64,000 bases of DNA. Source: Leadbetterella sp964423865. GTDB lineage: Bacteria; Bacteroidota; Bacteroidia; Cytophagales; Spirosomataceae. The notes beneath the pieces were generated by a model. It was given only the letters and a program-made list of their open reading frames with translations. It had not been told where the DNA came from and searched no databases. Positions 51,358 to 59,565 of this stretch are shown here, one piece after another (positions within the stretch are counted from its first letter, which is position 1; every line of letters begins with the position of its first letter). A program made the translations under genes and the position numbers. The stretch covers positions 66,202 through 130,201 of the forward strand of contig CAYRGN010000004.1 in the NCBI GenBank assembly GCA_964423865.1. The letters run 5' to 3'.

Positions 51358-53679
51358 TTATTTCTTTGCACTCTGTGCCTGCTGCATCGGGTTGCCGCCT
51401 GTAGAAGCCCCTCTCGGCGCGCCCATGGTCCGGAAAGCCTCGAAACGACTCATTTTGGTGGTATCTCTCGGCCACACGTTATTGTCTTCATCGATATCCG
51501 CGGTTTCCCGGTAAGGGTCAAGACGAACCGTTTTCACTTCCTTGGTTTTGGCAAAGGCTTTGGTGACTTCGTGCTCATTTTTTCTCCAGATATAGGCTGA
51601 AATCCTTTCCACTTCTTTGGTGCCGTCTGTATATTCCCATTCTATAATCAGGGGCATCACCAGTCCGCCCAGATTCTTGAACGTAATTTCATAGAAGTGA
51701 TAAGGGGTATCGGAAGATTTGGCCCGGGCAAATGCGTCCTTGTCCTTTTCGCTGACCGCGAACCTGTCCCACGTATTGTAAAAATCCAGCAGGCTGGTGT
51801 CGGCTTCCACGGCATATTGGATACCGGATTCCCGGTTTCGGTTCCGGGTAATATCGTCCAGGTTTTTTTCGAAAGCCGACGATTTTTCCCGGGCTATTCT
51901 TTCCGGGTCTTTGTCGTCTTGCATCAAATGCCTCACATTTTCTATCGCGATGTCTACCGGTTCAATATCGTAGAACCAGCCTCTCCAGAACCAGTCGAGG
52001 TCTACAGCGGAGGCATCTTCCATGGTTCTGAAAAAATCCGCGGGCGTAGGGTGTTTAAACGCCCATCTTTGAGAATACTCCTTAAAGGCAAAGTCGAACA
52101 GCTCCCGCCCCATGATGGTTTCACGAAGAATATTCAGTCCGGTAGCGGGCTTGGCATAGGCATTCGGGCCAAACTGCACAATGTTTTCAGAATTGGTCAT
52201 GATGGGTTCCAGCTGTTCTTTCGGCAGCTTCATGTAATCGGTAATCATAAACGCGGGTCCTCTCTTGGACGGGTATTCCGGCTCCCATTCCTGCTCGGTG
52301 AGGTACTGCAAAAACGTATTCAGTCCTTCGTCCATCCAGGTCCACTGCCTTTCGTCCGAGTTCACAATCATGGGAAAGAAGTTATGCCCCACCTCGTGGA
52401 TAATCACCCCGATCATGCCGTATTTGGTGGCTTCCGAATAGGTACCGTCGGCTTCCGTACGGCCATAGTTGAAACAAATCATGGGGTACTCCATGCCGTT
52501 GGCGGCCTCCACCGAAATGGCTACCGGATACGGATACGGGATGCTGAATTTGGAATAGGTACGCAGGGTGTGCGCCACCACTTTGGTCGAATATTTCCGG
52601 TAGAGGCCATAGGCTTCCGGTCCGTAATACGACATGGCCATGGGTGTATTTCCCTCAATGCCGTCGGTTTTCATGGCATCCCACACCAGGCGGCGGGAAG
52701 ACACAAACGCGAAATCCCGTACATTCTTCGCCTCGTATATCCAGGTTTTCTTGGCAGTGGCTTTAGATTGGATGGCGTTTTCCATTTCCTCCCGGGTCAC
52801 TACCTCTACCGGCTCTTTGGTCTCGTTTTGTGCGGTTTTCCATCTTTTCAACTGCTCGGCGGAGAGTACTTTGTCGTAATTCTGGCAAACGCCCGTAGCT
52901 CCCACCACGTGATCGGAAGGTACGGTAATGTTTACTTTATAATCGCCAAAAGCAAGGGCAAATTCTCCGCGACCGGTGAATTGCTTATGCTGCCATCCCT
53001 GAAAATCGGAATAAACGGCCATACGCGGAAACCATTGGGTAATGGTATACAGGTAGTTATCGTCTTGGGCAAAATATTCATATCCGCCCCGTCCACCTTC
53101 TTTCATGCGGTCGGAGATATGGTAATTCCAATCGATTTTAAACACGAATTTAGCGCCGGGCTTGAGCGGAGCAGGGAGGTCTATCCGCATCATGGTATAA
53201 TTGATGGTATACGGCAGTCCTTTACCGGCGGCATCCGTCACCTTCATGATATTAACCCCATACGCTTTCTCCGATTTTTCGGTCATGTTCCTCACCAGGC
53301 CTTCGGGCACCCGGTTACCGATACGGCTGCCGTCAAACGATTTATTCTCCGCATCAGCCGCGTGTTCATTTTCATCCAGCTGCAACCAGAGGTAGGTGAG
53401 CGGATCCGGCGAATTATTGGTATAGGTAATGGTTTCCGATCCGGTGATCTTCTGGTTTTTATCATCCAGCTCCACGTTGATCACATAGTCGGCCTTCTGC
53501 TGCCAGTAGTTCGGACCGGGGGCGCCTGAAGCGGAGCGATACATGTTGGGGTCGCTCATGATGATACCCAACTGTTCAAACTTATTGCCGTGATTAGAGG
53601 CAGGGTTGTTCCTGATATTCTGGGCGTATACTGTAGCTGCCAGAAAACTCAGGACGAAGATTAATGTAAGCCTTTTCAT
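51358..53679 (-). CDS. M1-family zinc metallopeptidase, secreted
   Basis: 773 residues with a signal peptide (MKRLTLIFVLSFLAATVYAQ). The exopeptidase motif reads NGMEYPMI (GxMEN-like, with Tyr in place of Asn) and the zinc site is IIHEVGHNFFPMIVNSDERQ ... WMDEGLNTFL (HExxH then Glu 18 residues on). It is an aminopeptidase N-like enzyme acting outside the cytoplasm. HupE-like and FAD oxidase genes flank it on the same strand with 1 and 5 bases between them. Confidence 0.93.
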   Translation of the reverse strand: MKRLTLIFVLSFLAATVYAQNIRNNPASNHGNKFEQLGIIMSDPNMYRSASGAPGPNYWQQKADYVINVELDDKNQKITGSETITYTNNSPDPLTYLWLQLDENEHAADAENKSFDGSRIGNRVPEGLVRNMTEKSEKAYGVNIMKVTDAAGKGLPYTINYTMMRIDLPAPLKPGAKFVFKIDWNYHISDRMKEGGRGGYEYFAQDDNYLYTITQWFPRMAVYSDFQGWQHKQFTGRGEFALAFGDYKVNITVPSDHVVGATGVCQNYDKVLSAEQLKRWKTAQNETKEPVEVVTREEMENAIQSKATAKKTWIYEAKNVRDFAFVSSRRLVWDAMKTDGIEGNTPMAMSYYGPEAYGLYRKYSTKVVAHTLRTYSKFSIPYPYPVAISVEAANGMEYPMICFNYGRTEADGTYSEATKYGMIGVIIHEVGHNFFPMIVNSDERQWTWMDEGLNTFLQYLTEQEWEPEYPSKRGPAFMITDYMKLPKEQLEPIMTNSENIVQFGPNAYAKPATGLNILRETIMGRELFDFAFKEYSQRWAFKHPTPADFFRTMEDASAVDLDWFWRGWFYDIEPVDIAIENVRHLMQDDKDPERIAREKSSAFEKNLDDITRNRNRESGIQYAVEADTSLLDFYNTWDRFAVSEKDKDAFARAKSSDTPYHFYEITFKNLGGLVMPLIIEWEYTDGTKEVERISAYIWRKNEHEVTKAFAKTKEVKTVRLDPYRETADIDEDNNVWPRDTTKMSRFEAFRTMGAPRGASTGGNPMQQAQSAKK

Positions 53680-53680
53680 T

Positions 53681-54268
53681 CTAAAAAATATTACCGATTC
53701 GTTCCATACACATGATAAATGCTATCCCAAATATAGCAGACGATAAAAACATATTCCAATCTCTTCGTGAAACTTTGGCAAATTTTATGACGAGTTGCGC
53801 CAGAACCAGTACCGCCAACACAATGATGATCTGCCCGAATTCCAGCCCCACATTAAACCCGAACAGGGGAAGCACCAGTCCCGACTCCGCTCCCAGCAGG
53901 CTTCTCAGGTAATTGGAGAAGCCCATGCCGTGGATAAGGCCGAAGAAAACCGCCACGGCATACTTAAAGAACCGGTGTTCTTGCCGGCCTTTCAGGATAT
54001 TGCCCAGGGCGGTCACCACGATAGACAGGGGAATCAGAAACTCAATCAGGTCGGCGTTGATCCGAAATATGTTCAGCACGCTCAGCGCCAGGGCCACCGA
54101 ATGCCCGAGGGTAAAGGCGGTCACCAAAACCAGTACCTTTTTCCAATCGCCCAGGGTATAGATTCCGCAGAGCACGGCCACAAAAAGAATATGGTCATAG
54201 CCTCCCAGATCCAGGATATGCTGCCAACCAAGCTCAAAGTAAAGTGAAAATATATCCAAATGTTTCAT
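53681..54268 (-). CDS. HupE/UreJ-like membrane protein
   Basis: 195 residues, six or seven predicted transmembrane helices. The segment YDHILFVAVLCGIYTLGDWK, then VTAFTLGHSVALALSVLN, contains the conserved His and Gly residues of HupE/UreJ_2 proteins, some of which carry nickel. The M1 peptidase follows after 1 base. It is divergent from the DUF6702-like gene with only 59 bases between starts, so both may share a control region. Nickel transport is the family suggestion, not shown here. Confidence 0.85.
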   Translation of the reverse strand: MKHLDIFSLYFELGWQHILDLGGYDHILFVAVLCGIYTLGDWKKVLVLVTAFTLGHSVALALSVLNIFRINADLIEFLIPLSIVVTALGNILKGRQEHRFFKYAVAVFFGLIHGMGFSNYLRSLLGAESGLVLPLFGFNVGLEFGQIIIVLAVLVLAQLVIKFAKVSRRDWNMFLSSAIFGIAFIMCMERIGNIF

Positions 54269-54327
54269 TTAATAATTGGCAAATATGGTATTTATTTACG
54301 TTTTATTGTAATCACAGGAGAATAAAT

Positions 54328-54801
54328 ATGCTTTATATTCCACTTTTATGGCTATTCTGGGTACATCCCTTTTACGTGAGTGTGACTACCATAGAGCAGA
54401 GCCGCGACAAAACTTCCCTGGAAGTCTCCTCCCGGATTTTCTTTGATGACCTCGAAACAGCCCTGAAAGACGAATTCGGAGGAAAAACAGACCTCAAAAA
54501 TCCGGACCGGGAAAAGGAAAACGCAGCGTTAACCGGGCGGTATTTCGACCGGTATTTTAAAATTAGTGTAAACGGAAAACCCGTTCAGGCCGAGTTCCTG
54601 GGCTTTCGTATCGAAGACGAAGCCGCCTGGTGCTTCCTAGAAGTGAAAGGAGTCACCGATGTGCAAAAGGTGGAAGTATACAACCGCCTGCTGTATGCTT
54701 CTTTCAAAGAACAGATTCATATCTTTCATCTTCAGGTTAAAGGAAAGAAAAAGAGTACGAAGATCAGTAACCCAGATGCGAAGGCGGTCTTTGAATTTTA
54801 A
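54328..54801 (+). CDS. DUF6702-like secreted/membrane-associated protein
   Basis: 157 residues from ATG 54328. AGGAG at 54316-54320 lies seven bases upstream, making this the best-marked start in the region; an ORF start at 54244 would overlap the HupE-like gene. The first 20 residues are hydrophobic (MLYIPLLWLFWVHPFYVSVT), then a soluble part with SSRIFFDDLETALKDEFGGK and ENAALTGRYFDRYFKISVNG. The conserved HPFYVS and FDDLE motifs match DUF6702 as I know it. It is commonly near HupE-like and M1 genes in Bacteroidota. Function unknown. Confidence 0.78.
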   Translation: MLYIPLLWLFWVHPFYVSVTTIEQSRDKTSLEVSSRIFFDDLETALKDEFGGKTDLKNPDREKENAALTGRYFDRYFKISVNGKPVQAEFLGFRIEDEAAWCFLEVKGVTDVQKVEVYNRLLYASFKEQIHIFHLQVKGKKKSTKISNPDAKAVFEF

Positions 54802-54892
54802 GCCCTTTTTAAGTTTTTTGGAGACAGGCATATAAAACCACCGATTTCTTTTTAAATTGCCCGGGTTTCAGCCTATAGATAAATATATACCG

Positions 54893-56515
54893 ATGAGAAA
54901 ACTGATAATCCTCCTCTCTTTCCTGACCTGGGGGTGTTCGTCTAAAGACACCGCCGACCTGATTGTGATTAACGCGCGGGTGTACACCGTGAACGCCGAC
55001 TTCGCTACCGCCGAGGCCTTTGCGGTCAAAAACGGCAAGTTTATCCGTATAGGCACTACGGAAGAAATTCAGCGCCGGTACCAGGCCAAAGAGACCATTG
55101 ACGCCGACGGGAAACCCGTGTACCCGGGCTTTTATGACGCACACGCCCATTTCCCCAGCCTGGCGGAATTTCTGGGGGAAGTGGACCTGAACGGTTCCCA
55201 ATCGTTGGAAGAAGTGGTAGAAAGGCTGAAAGCCTGGGAGAAGAACAACCCCAACAAGCCCTGGATTGTAGGAGGCGGATGGGATCAGAACCTCTGGCCG
55301 GGAAAACAGTTTCCGGACAAGCGCCTGCTGGACAAAGCGTTTCCGGACAAACCCGTATTTCTAAGCCGGGTGGATTATCACGCTGCCGTGGTCAATTCAA
55401 AGGCCCTGGAGTTAAATAAAATAACGGAAATCAAAGAGGTACCTGGCGGACTTATCGGGGGTAAAAACAATGTACCTGACGGCCTTCTGGTAGACAATGC
55501 CATGGACCTCATTCAAATCCCGTCACCGTCTGAGGAAGCCTACCTGAAGCTCTTGCAAACGGCCCAGGATTCCCTTTTCTCTGTAGGCCTGACCAGTCTG
55601 GTGGATGCCGGACTGTCTGTCAACGCCCTTGAGCTACTGAAAAAATTCTACAAAGACGGGCAGTTGAAGATCCGGGATTACGCCATGGTAGCGGCTTCTC
55701 CCGAAAGCGTGGAAGACTATATCGGAAGAGGGTTCTACGAGTCGGACCGCCTGGAAATAAAATCGTTTAAAATCATGGGCGACGGCGCCCTGGGTTCCCG
55801 GGGCGCCTGCCTGCTGGAACATTATCATGACGCGCCCACCCGGGGGTTCCTTCTGCACAGTCCGGAAGAGCTGGACAGGATGATCGGAAAAATCTCGAAC
55901 AGTCCGTTTCAGGCCAACGCACACGCCATTGGGGATTCGGCGAACCGTATCCTGCTTGACCTGTACGGCAAACACCTGACCAATAATGCCAACCGGCGCT
56001 GGCGCATTGAACATGCCCAGATTGTGGCCCCTGAAGATTTTGCCAAATTCCGGCAGTTTAAGATCATTCCTTCCGTGCAGCCTACGCATGCCACCTCAGA
56101 CATGTATTGGGCGGAAGACCGGATCGGCGCAGAAAGAATGAAAGGCGCCTATGCCTACAAACACCTGCTGAACGAATACGGCAAAGTAGCCATTGGCAGT
56201 GATTTCCCGGTAGAGCATTTTAACCCGCTTTATGGTTTCCATGCGGCCGTGGCCCGGGTAGATGCGCAGGGTTATCCGGAGGGAGGGTTCCGGATGGAAG
56301 ATGTGCTGACCCGGGAAGAAGCCCTGAGAGGCATGACCATCTGGGCCGCTTACTCCTGTTTCCAGGAATACAAAAGAGGAAGTATAGAGAAGGGGAAAGA
56401 CGCTGATTTTATTATCCTGGAAGACGATATCATGACCGCACCGGCCCAGAAATTGCGTACGGTGAAAACGGCACGTACGGTAGTGGGCGGAGAAACGGTG
56501 TTTGTGAGAAAATAA
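54893..56515 (+). CDS. Lipoprotein amidohydrolase (YtcJ-like)
   Basis: 540 residues from ATG 54893, which opens a lipoprotein signal (MRKLIILLSFLTWGCSSKD, lipobox LTWGC at 15). An earlier in-frame ATG at 54857 is less likely. The amidohydrolase barrel shows GFYDAHAHFPSLAEFL (metal HxH), FQANAHAIGDSANR, RIEHAQIV and VAIGSDFPVEHFNP (metal Asp). The order matches YtcJ-like exoenzymes, whose substrates are mostly undefined. It heads a run with a GntP-like permease, a RidA-like protein and a dipeptidase on the same strand. Confidence 0.88.
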   Translation: MRKLIILLSFLTWGCSSKDTADLIVINARVYTVNADFATAEAFAVKNGKFIRIGTTEEIQRRYQAKETIDADGKPVYPGFYDAHAHFPSLAEFLGEVDLNGSQSLEEVVERLKAWEKNNPNKPWIVGGGWDQNLWPGKQFPDKRLLDKAFPDKPVFLSRVDYHAAVVNSKALELNKITEIKEVPGGLIGGKNNVPDGLLVDNAMDLIQIPSPSEEAYLKLLQTAQDSLFSVGLTSLVDAGLSVNALELLKKFYKDGQLKIRDYAMVAASPESVEDYIGRGFYESDRLEIKSFKIMGDGALGSRGACLLEHYHDAPTRGFLLHSPEELDRMIGKISNSPFQANAHAIGDSANRILLDLYGKHLTNNANRRWRIEHAQIVAPEDFAKFRQFKIIPSVQPTHATSDMYWAEDRIGAERMKGAYAYKHLLNEYGKVAIGSDFPVEHFNPLYGFHAAVARVDAQGYPEGGFRMEDVLTREEALRGMTIWAAYSCFQEYKRGSIEKGKDADFIILEDDIMTAPAQKLRTVKTARTVVGGETVFVRK

Positions 56516-56585
56516 CGGTGGGTGCCACCGGCCATAGAGAATCCGGGAGAGTCGCCGGATCTCCAACCTTAAATATAACGTCAGA

Positions 56586-57899
56586 ATGACCTTTCTTATT
56601 ATTTTACTGAGCTTAGCCTGCCTGATTCTGCTGATTTCCTATTTCCGCGTGAATGCTTTCCTGGCCTTTCTTTTGGTTTCTATCGGCGCGGGCCTGGCCC
56701 TGGGCATTCCCCTGACGGGCATTGTATCTTCGGTAGAAAAAGGCATTGGAGGCATTATGGGCAGCCTCACGCTTATCCTGGTGCTGGGCGCCATGTTGGG
56801 AAAGCTGGTGGCCGAGAGCGGCGCGGCCGACCGTATCGCCGCCGTGATGGTCCGGATTTTCGGAGAGAAATACATGCGCTGGGGTTTAACCGTGACCGGG
56901 TTTATTGTGGGTATCCCCCTATTTTACGGCGTAGGGTTTGTGCTGTTGGTGCCGCTCATCTTCTCCATTGTGTATAAATACAAGCTACCGGCGGTTTATA
57001 TCGGTCTGCCTATGCTGGCGGCCTTATCGGTCACTCACGGTTTTATCCCGCCTCACCCTTCGCCGGTGGCCCTGGTAACGCTCTTTCATGCCGACATGGG
57101 CCTCACGCTGATCTATGGATTGCTCATTGCAGTACCCGCCATTATCCTAGGCGGCCCGATCTTTTCCAGATCGCTGAAAGGTATACAAGGGGCGCCTTCG
57201 GCTATTTTTCAACCGGGTGAAACGTCCCAGGATGAATTACCGGGTACGCTCAACAGTTTCATCACCGCCCTTTTTCCTGTCTTCGCCCTTATCTTGTTTA
57301 CTATCCTTCCGTATACGGTAGCGACAGACTCTCCGGCTCTCCCATACATTCATTTCCTGGGCAACCCCTCTATTGTCATGATCCTGTCGCTCTTGCTGGC
57401 CAGTTACTCCCTGGCCCTCAGCCGGGGGAAAAAGATGGGCTGGTTAATGAAAGTATACGAAGAAGCGGTCAAAGACATTGCCATGATCCTGCTGATCATC
57501 GCCGGTTCCGGTATATTCAAGCAAGTGATGGAAGACAGCGGAGTGAGCGTACAGATCGCCGAAAGCCTGCAACAGCTGAGCATACATCCGCTGGTGCTGG
57601 CCTGGGTTATTACGGCGGTAATCCGCGGCTGCGTGGGTTCGGCCACGGTAGCCGCCCTTACGGCAGGGGGGGTATTGCTTCCCCTGGTGACCAACTCCGG
57701 AGTAGACCCCAACCTCATGGTGCTGGCCATAGGCGCAGGAAGTTTAATGTTCTCTCATGTCAACGATTCCGGCTTCTGGCTGTTTAAAGAATATTTTGGA
57801 ATAAGTGTGCAAGATACTTTCCGGTCTTGGTCGGTGATGGAAGCCATCGTCTCGGTAGTAGGACTTGCAGGCGTATGGGCCCTGCACCTGATTATTTAG
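56586..57899 (+). CDS. GntP-family gluconate/organic-anion symporter
   Basis: 437 residues, about 12 transmembrane helices. Signature segments include GIGGIMGSLTLILVLGAMLG, FGEKYMRWGLTVTGFIVGIP and the re-entrant GFIPPHPSP, as well as VIRGCVGSATVAALTAGG near the C-terminus. These match GntP-type H+/gluconate symporters. In this setting it may import a hydroxy- or amino-acid substrate for the neighbouring hydrolases (inference). It lies 70 bases after the amidohydrolase and 34 bases before the RidA-like gene. Confidence 0.92.
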   Translation: MTFLIILLSLACLILLISYFRVNAFLAFLLVSIGAGLALGIPLTGIVSSVEKGIGGIMGSLTLILVLGAMLGKLVAESGAADRIAAVMVRIFGEKYMRWGLTVTGFIVGIPLFYGVGFVLLVPLIFSIVYKYKLPAVYIGLPMLAALSVTHGFIPPHPSPVALVTLFHADMGLTLIYGLLIAVPAIILGGPIFSRSLKGIQGAPSAIFQPGETSQDELPGTLNSFITALFPVFALILFTILPYTVATDSPALPYIHFLGNPSIVMILSLLLASYSLALSRGKKMGWLMKVYEEAVKDIAMILLIIAGSGIFKQVMEDSGVSVQIAESLQQLSIHPLVLAWVITAVIRGCVGSATVAALTAGGVLLPLVTNSGVDPNLMVLAIGAGSLMFSHVNDSGFWLFKEYFGISVQDTFRSWSVMEAIVSVVGLAGVWALHLII

Positions 57900-57933
57900 C
57901 GGTGGGCCGAATTAAAATTAAAACGAATACGAA

Positions 57934-58398
57934 ATGTTTAACGCAGACGAACAATTTGAAAAACTGGGGCTTGCCCTACCCCCTGCCCCGGCGCCTAAAG
58001 GCGTATACAAACCCTGCCTGGTAGACGGAAAATACCTTTATCTTTCGGGCCACGGACCGGTTCAGAACGACGCCTCCCTTATCATAGGCCGCATCGGAAG
58101 CGAGATGACGCCGGAACACGGCAAAATGGCGGCACGCCAGGTGGGCCTGACCATGTTATCCACCATTAAAGCTCAACTGGGGAGCCTGAACAAGGTGAAA
58201 CGGGTGATTAAAGTACTGGGAATGGTCAATTGTACCCCCGAATTTGAACACCACCCTTTCATTATTAACGGGTGCAGCGAGCTGTTCGCTTCCGTGTGGG
58301 GAGAAGAAAACGGCATCGGCGTAAGAAGCGCGGTGGGTTTCGGTTCCCTGCCGGATAACATCCCGGTGGAGATAGAGGCGTTGTTTGAATTACAATAG
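57934..58398 (+). CDS. RidA/YjgF-like protein (long form)
   Basis: 154 residues. The YjgF core is present: YKPCLVDGKYLYLSGHGPVQ, MLSTIKAQLGSLNKVKRVIK and SVWGEENGIGVRSAVGFGSL. It belongs to the longer subgroup with an N-terminal helix and lacks the clear RSxV/Arg arrangement of canonical RidA, so deamination of enamine/imine intermediates is plausible but not certain. Between the GntP-like and dipeptidase genes, it may clean up products of amino-acid oxidation or hydrolysis. Confidence 0.85.
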   Translation: MFNADEQFEKLGLALPPAPAPKGVYKPCLVDGKYLYLSGHGPVQNDASLIIGRIGSEMTPEHGKMAARQVGLTMLSTIKAQLGSLNKVKRVIKVLGMVNCTPEFEHHPFIINGCSELFASVWGEENGIGVRSAVGFGSLPDNIPVEIEALFELQ

Positions 58399-58473
58399 CT
58401 ATGAGCCACGAGCTATGAGCTGAAGACCAAAGCTCAAAGCTCATAGCTCATAGCTCAAAACTCATAGCTCAAA
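58397..58473 (+). repeat. AGCTCATAGCTC simple repeat abutting a start codon
   Basis: Several AGCTCA(A/T)AGCTCA units run from the end of the RidA-like gene to within a few bases of the dipeptidase ATG (58474), occupying the usual ribosome-binding region. Orientation relative to the gene matches the repeats at 4748-4800 and 46395-46450. Confidence 0.8.
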
Positions 58474-59544
58474 ATGGAAAATCTCTTCATCATCGACGCT
58501 CACCTTGACCTGAGCATGAACGCCATGGAATGGAACCGCGATCTGCGGGTTTCCATAGAGGAACTGAACCGACGGGAAAAAGGCATGACCGATAAGCCCG
58601 ACCGGGGCAAGGCCACCATTACGTTTGATGAACTCCGCAGAGGGAACATCGGCCTGGTAGTGGCCACGCAGATCGCGCGCTACGTTCAGCCCGGAAGCGC
58701 CCTGCCGGGGTGGCTCTCGCCGGAACAGGCCTGGGCCCAGACACAGGCCCAGTTGGCCTGGTACAAGGCCATGGAAGAAGACGGGCATTTGCGCATGATT
58801 CGGAGCCGTTCGGAACTGGACGAGCATTTGGCCCGCTGGAACACCGACAAAACCACCATTGGCTATATTTTAAGCCTGGAAGGGGCGGATTCTCTCGTAA
58901 ATCTGAGCTATGTAGAAAAGGCATACCGCTATGGTTTAAGAGCCATTGGTCCGGGGCATTACGGTCCGGGCCGTTATGCCAACGGAACCGACTCTTCCGG
59001 GAAGCTGAACGCCGACGGGATCGCCCTCCTACAGGAAATGGAGCGCCTCAATATGATTCTGGATGCTACACACCTTAACGACGATGCCTTCTGGGATGCG
59101 CTGGGACGGTTTCGGGGAAACGTTTGGGCCAGCCATAACAACTGCCGCAAATTTGTGGATCATAACCGCCAGTACAGCGATGACATGATCAAAGCCCTGC
59201 TGGAGCGCGGAGCCGTGATCGGTGTGGCATTAGACGCCTGGATGATGGTGCCGGGCTGGGTAAGAGGGCAATCCACCCCCCAGGCAATGAACTGTACACT
59301 GGAAATCATGGCCGACAACCTGGACCATATCTGCCAGCTGGCCGGCAATACCGACCACGTGGCCATCGGCAGCGACCTCGACGGCGCCTTCGGACGTGAA
59401 CAATGCCCGGCTGACCTCGAAACCATCGCCGACATGCAAAAGGTATTTCCTATTCTTCAAAGGCGGGGCTACACGCATGAAGATATACGGAAAATTGCGC
59501 ACGACAACTGGCTGCGGTTTATGCGAAAGGCGTTGCCGGAGTAA
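58474..59544 (+). CDS. Membrane dipeptidase (M19 family)
   Basis: 356 residues. Metal-binding motifs of renal dipeptidase-type enzymes: DAHLDLSMN (HxD near the start), SLEGADSL (bridging Glu), DATHLNDDAFWD (His), ASHNNCRKF (His) and AIGSDLDGAFG (Asp). It hydrolyses dipeptides, including those with a D-residue at the C-terminus in characterised relatives. The ATG is directly preceded by an AGCT-type repeat rather than a recognisable ribosome-binding site. It ends in a strong hairpin shared with the convergent GH20 gene. Confidence 0.93.
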   Translation: MENLFIIDAHLDLSMNAMEWNRDLRVSIEELNRREKGMTDKPDRGKATITFDELRRGNIGLVVATQIARYVQPGSALPGWLSPEQAWAQTQAQLAWYKAMEEDGHLRMIRSRSELDEHLARWNTDKTTIGYILSLEGADSLVNLSYVEKAYRYGLRAIGPGHYGPGRYANGTDSSGKLNADGIALLQEMERLNMILDATHLNDDAFWDALGRFRGNVWASHNNCRKFVDHNRQYSDDMIKALLERGAVIGVALDAWMMVPGWVRGQSTPQAMNCTLEIMADNLDHICQLAGNTDHVAIGSDLDGAFGREQCPADLETIADMQKVFPILQRRGYTHEDIRKIAHDNWLRFMRKALPE

Positions 59545-59556
59545 ATCCGGTAACGC
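59530..59556. terminator. Hairpin between convergent dipeptidase and GH20 genes
   Basis: GCGTTGCCGG and CCGGTAACGC form a 10-bp stem (one G-T wobble) around a 7-base loop that contains part of the dipeptidase stop codon. The symmetrical position between convergent genes suits a bidirectional terminator, though no long U-tract follows on either strand. Confidence 0.55.
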
Positions 59557-59565
59557 ACTATTTCT

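Noticed and set aside
51697..53529. A 610-residue plus-strand ORF opposite the M1 peptidase
   Set aside because: The minus strand has the signal peptide and HExxH zinc site; the opposite frame has no domain and is a consequence of GC-balanced codon use.
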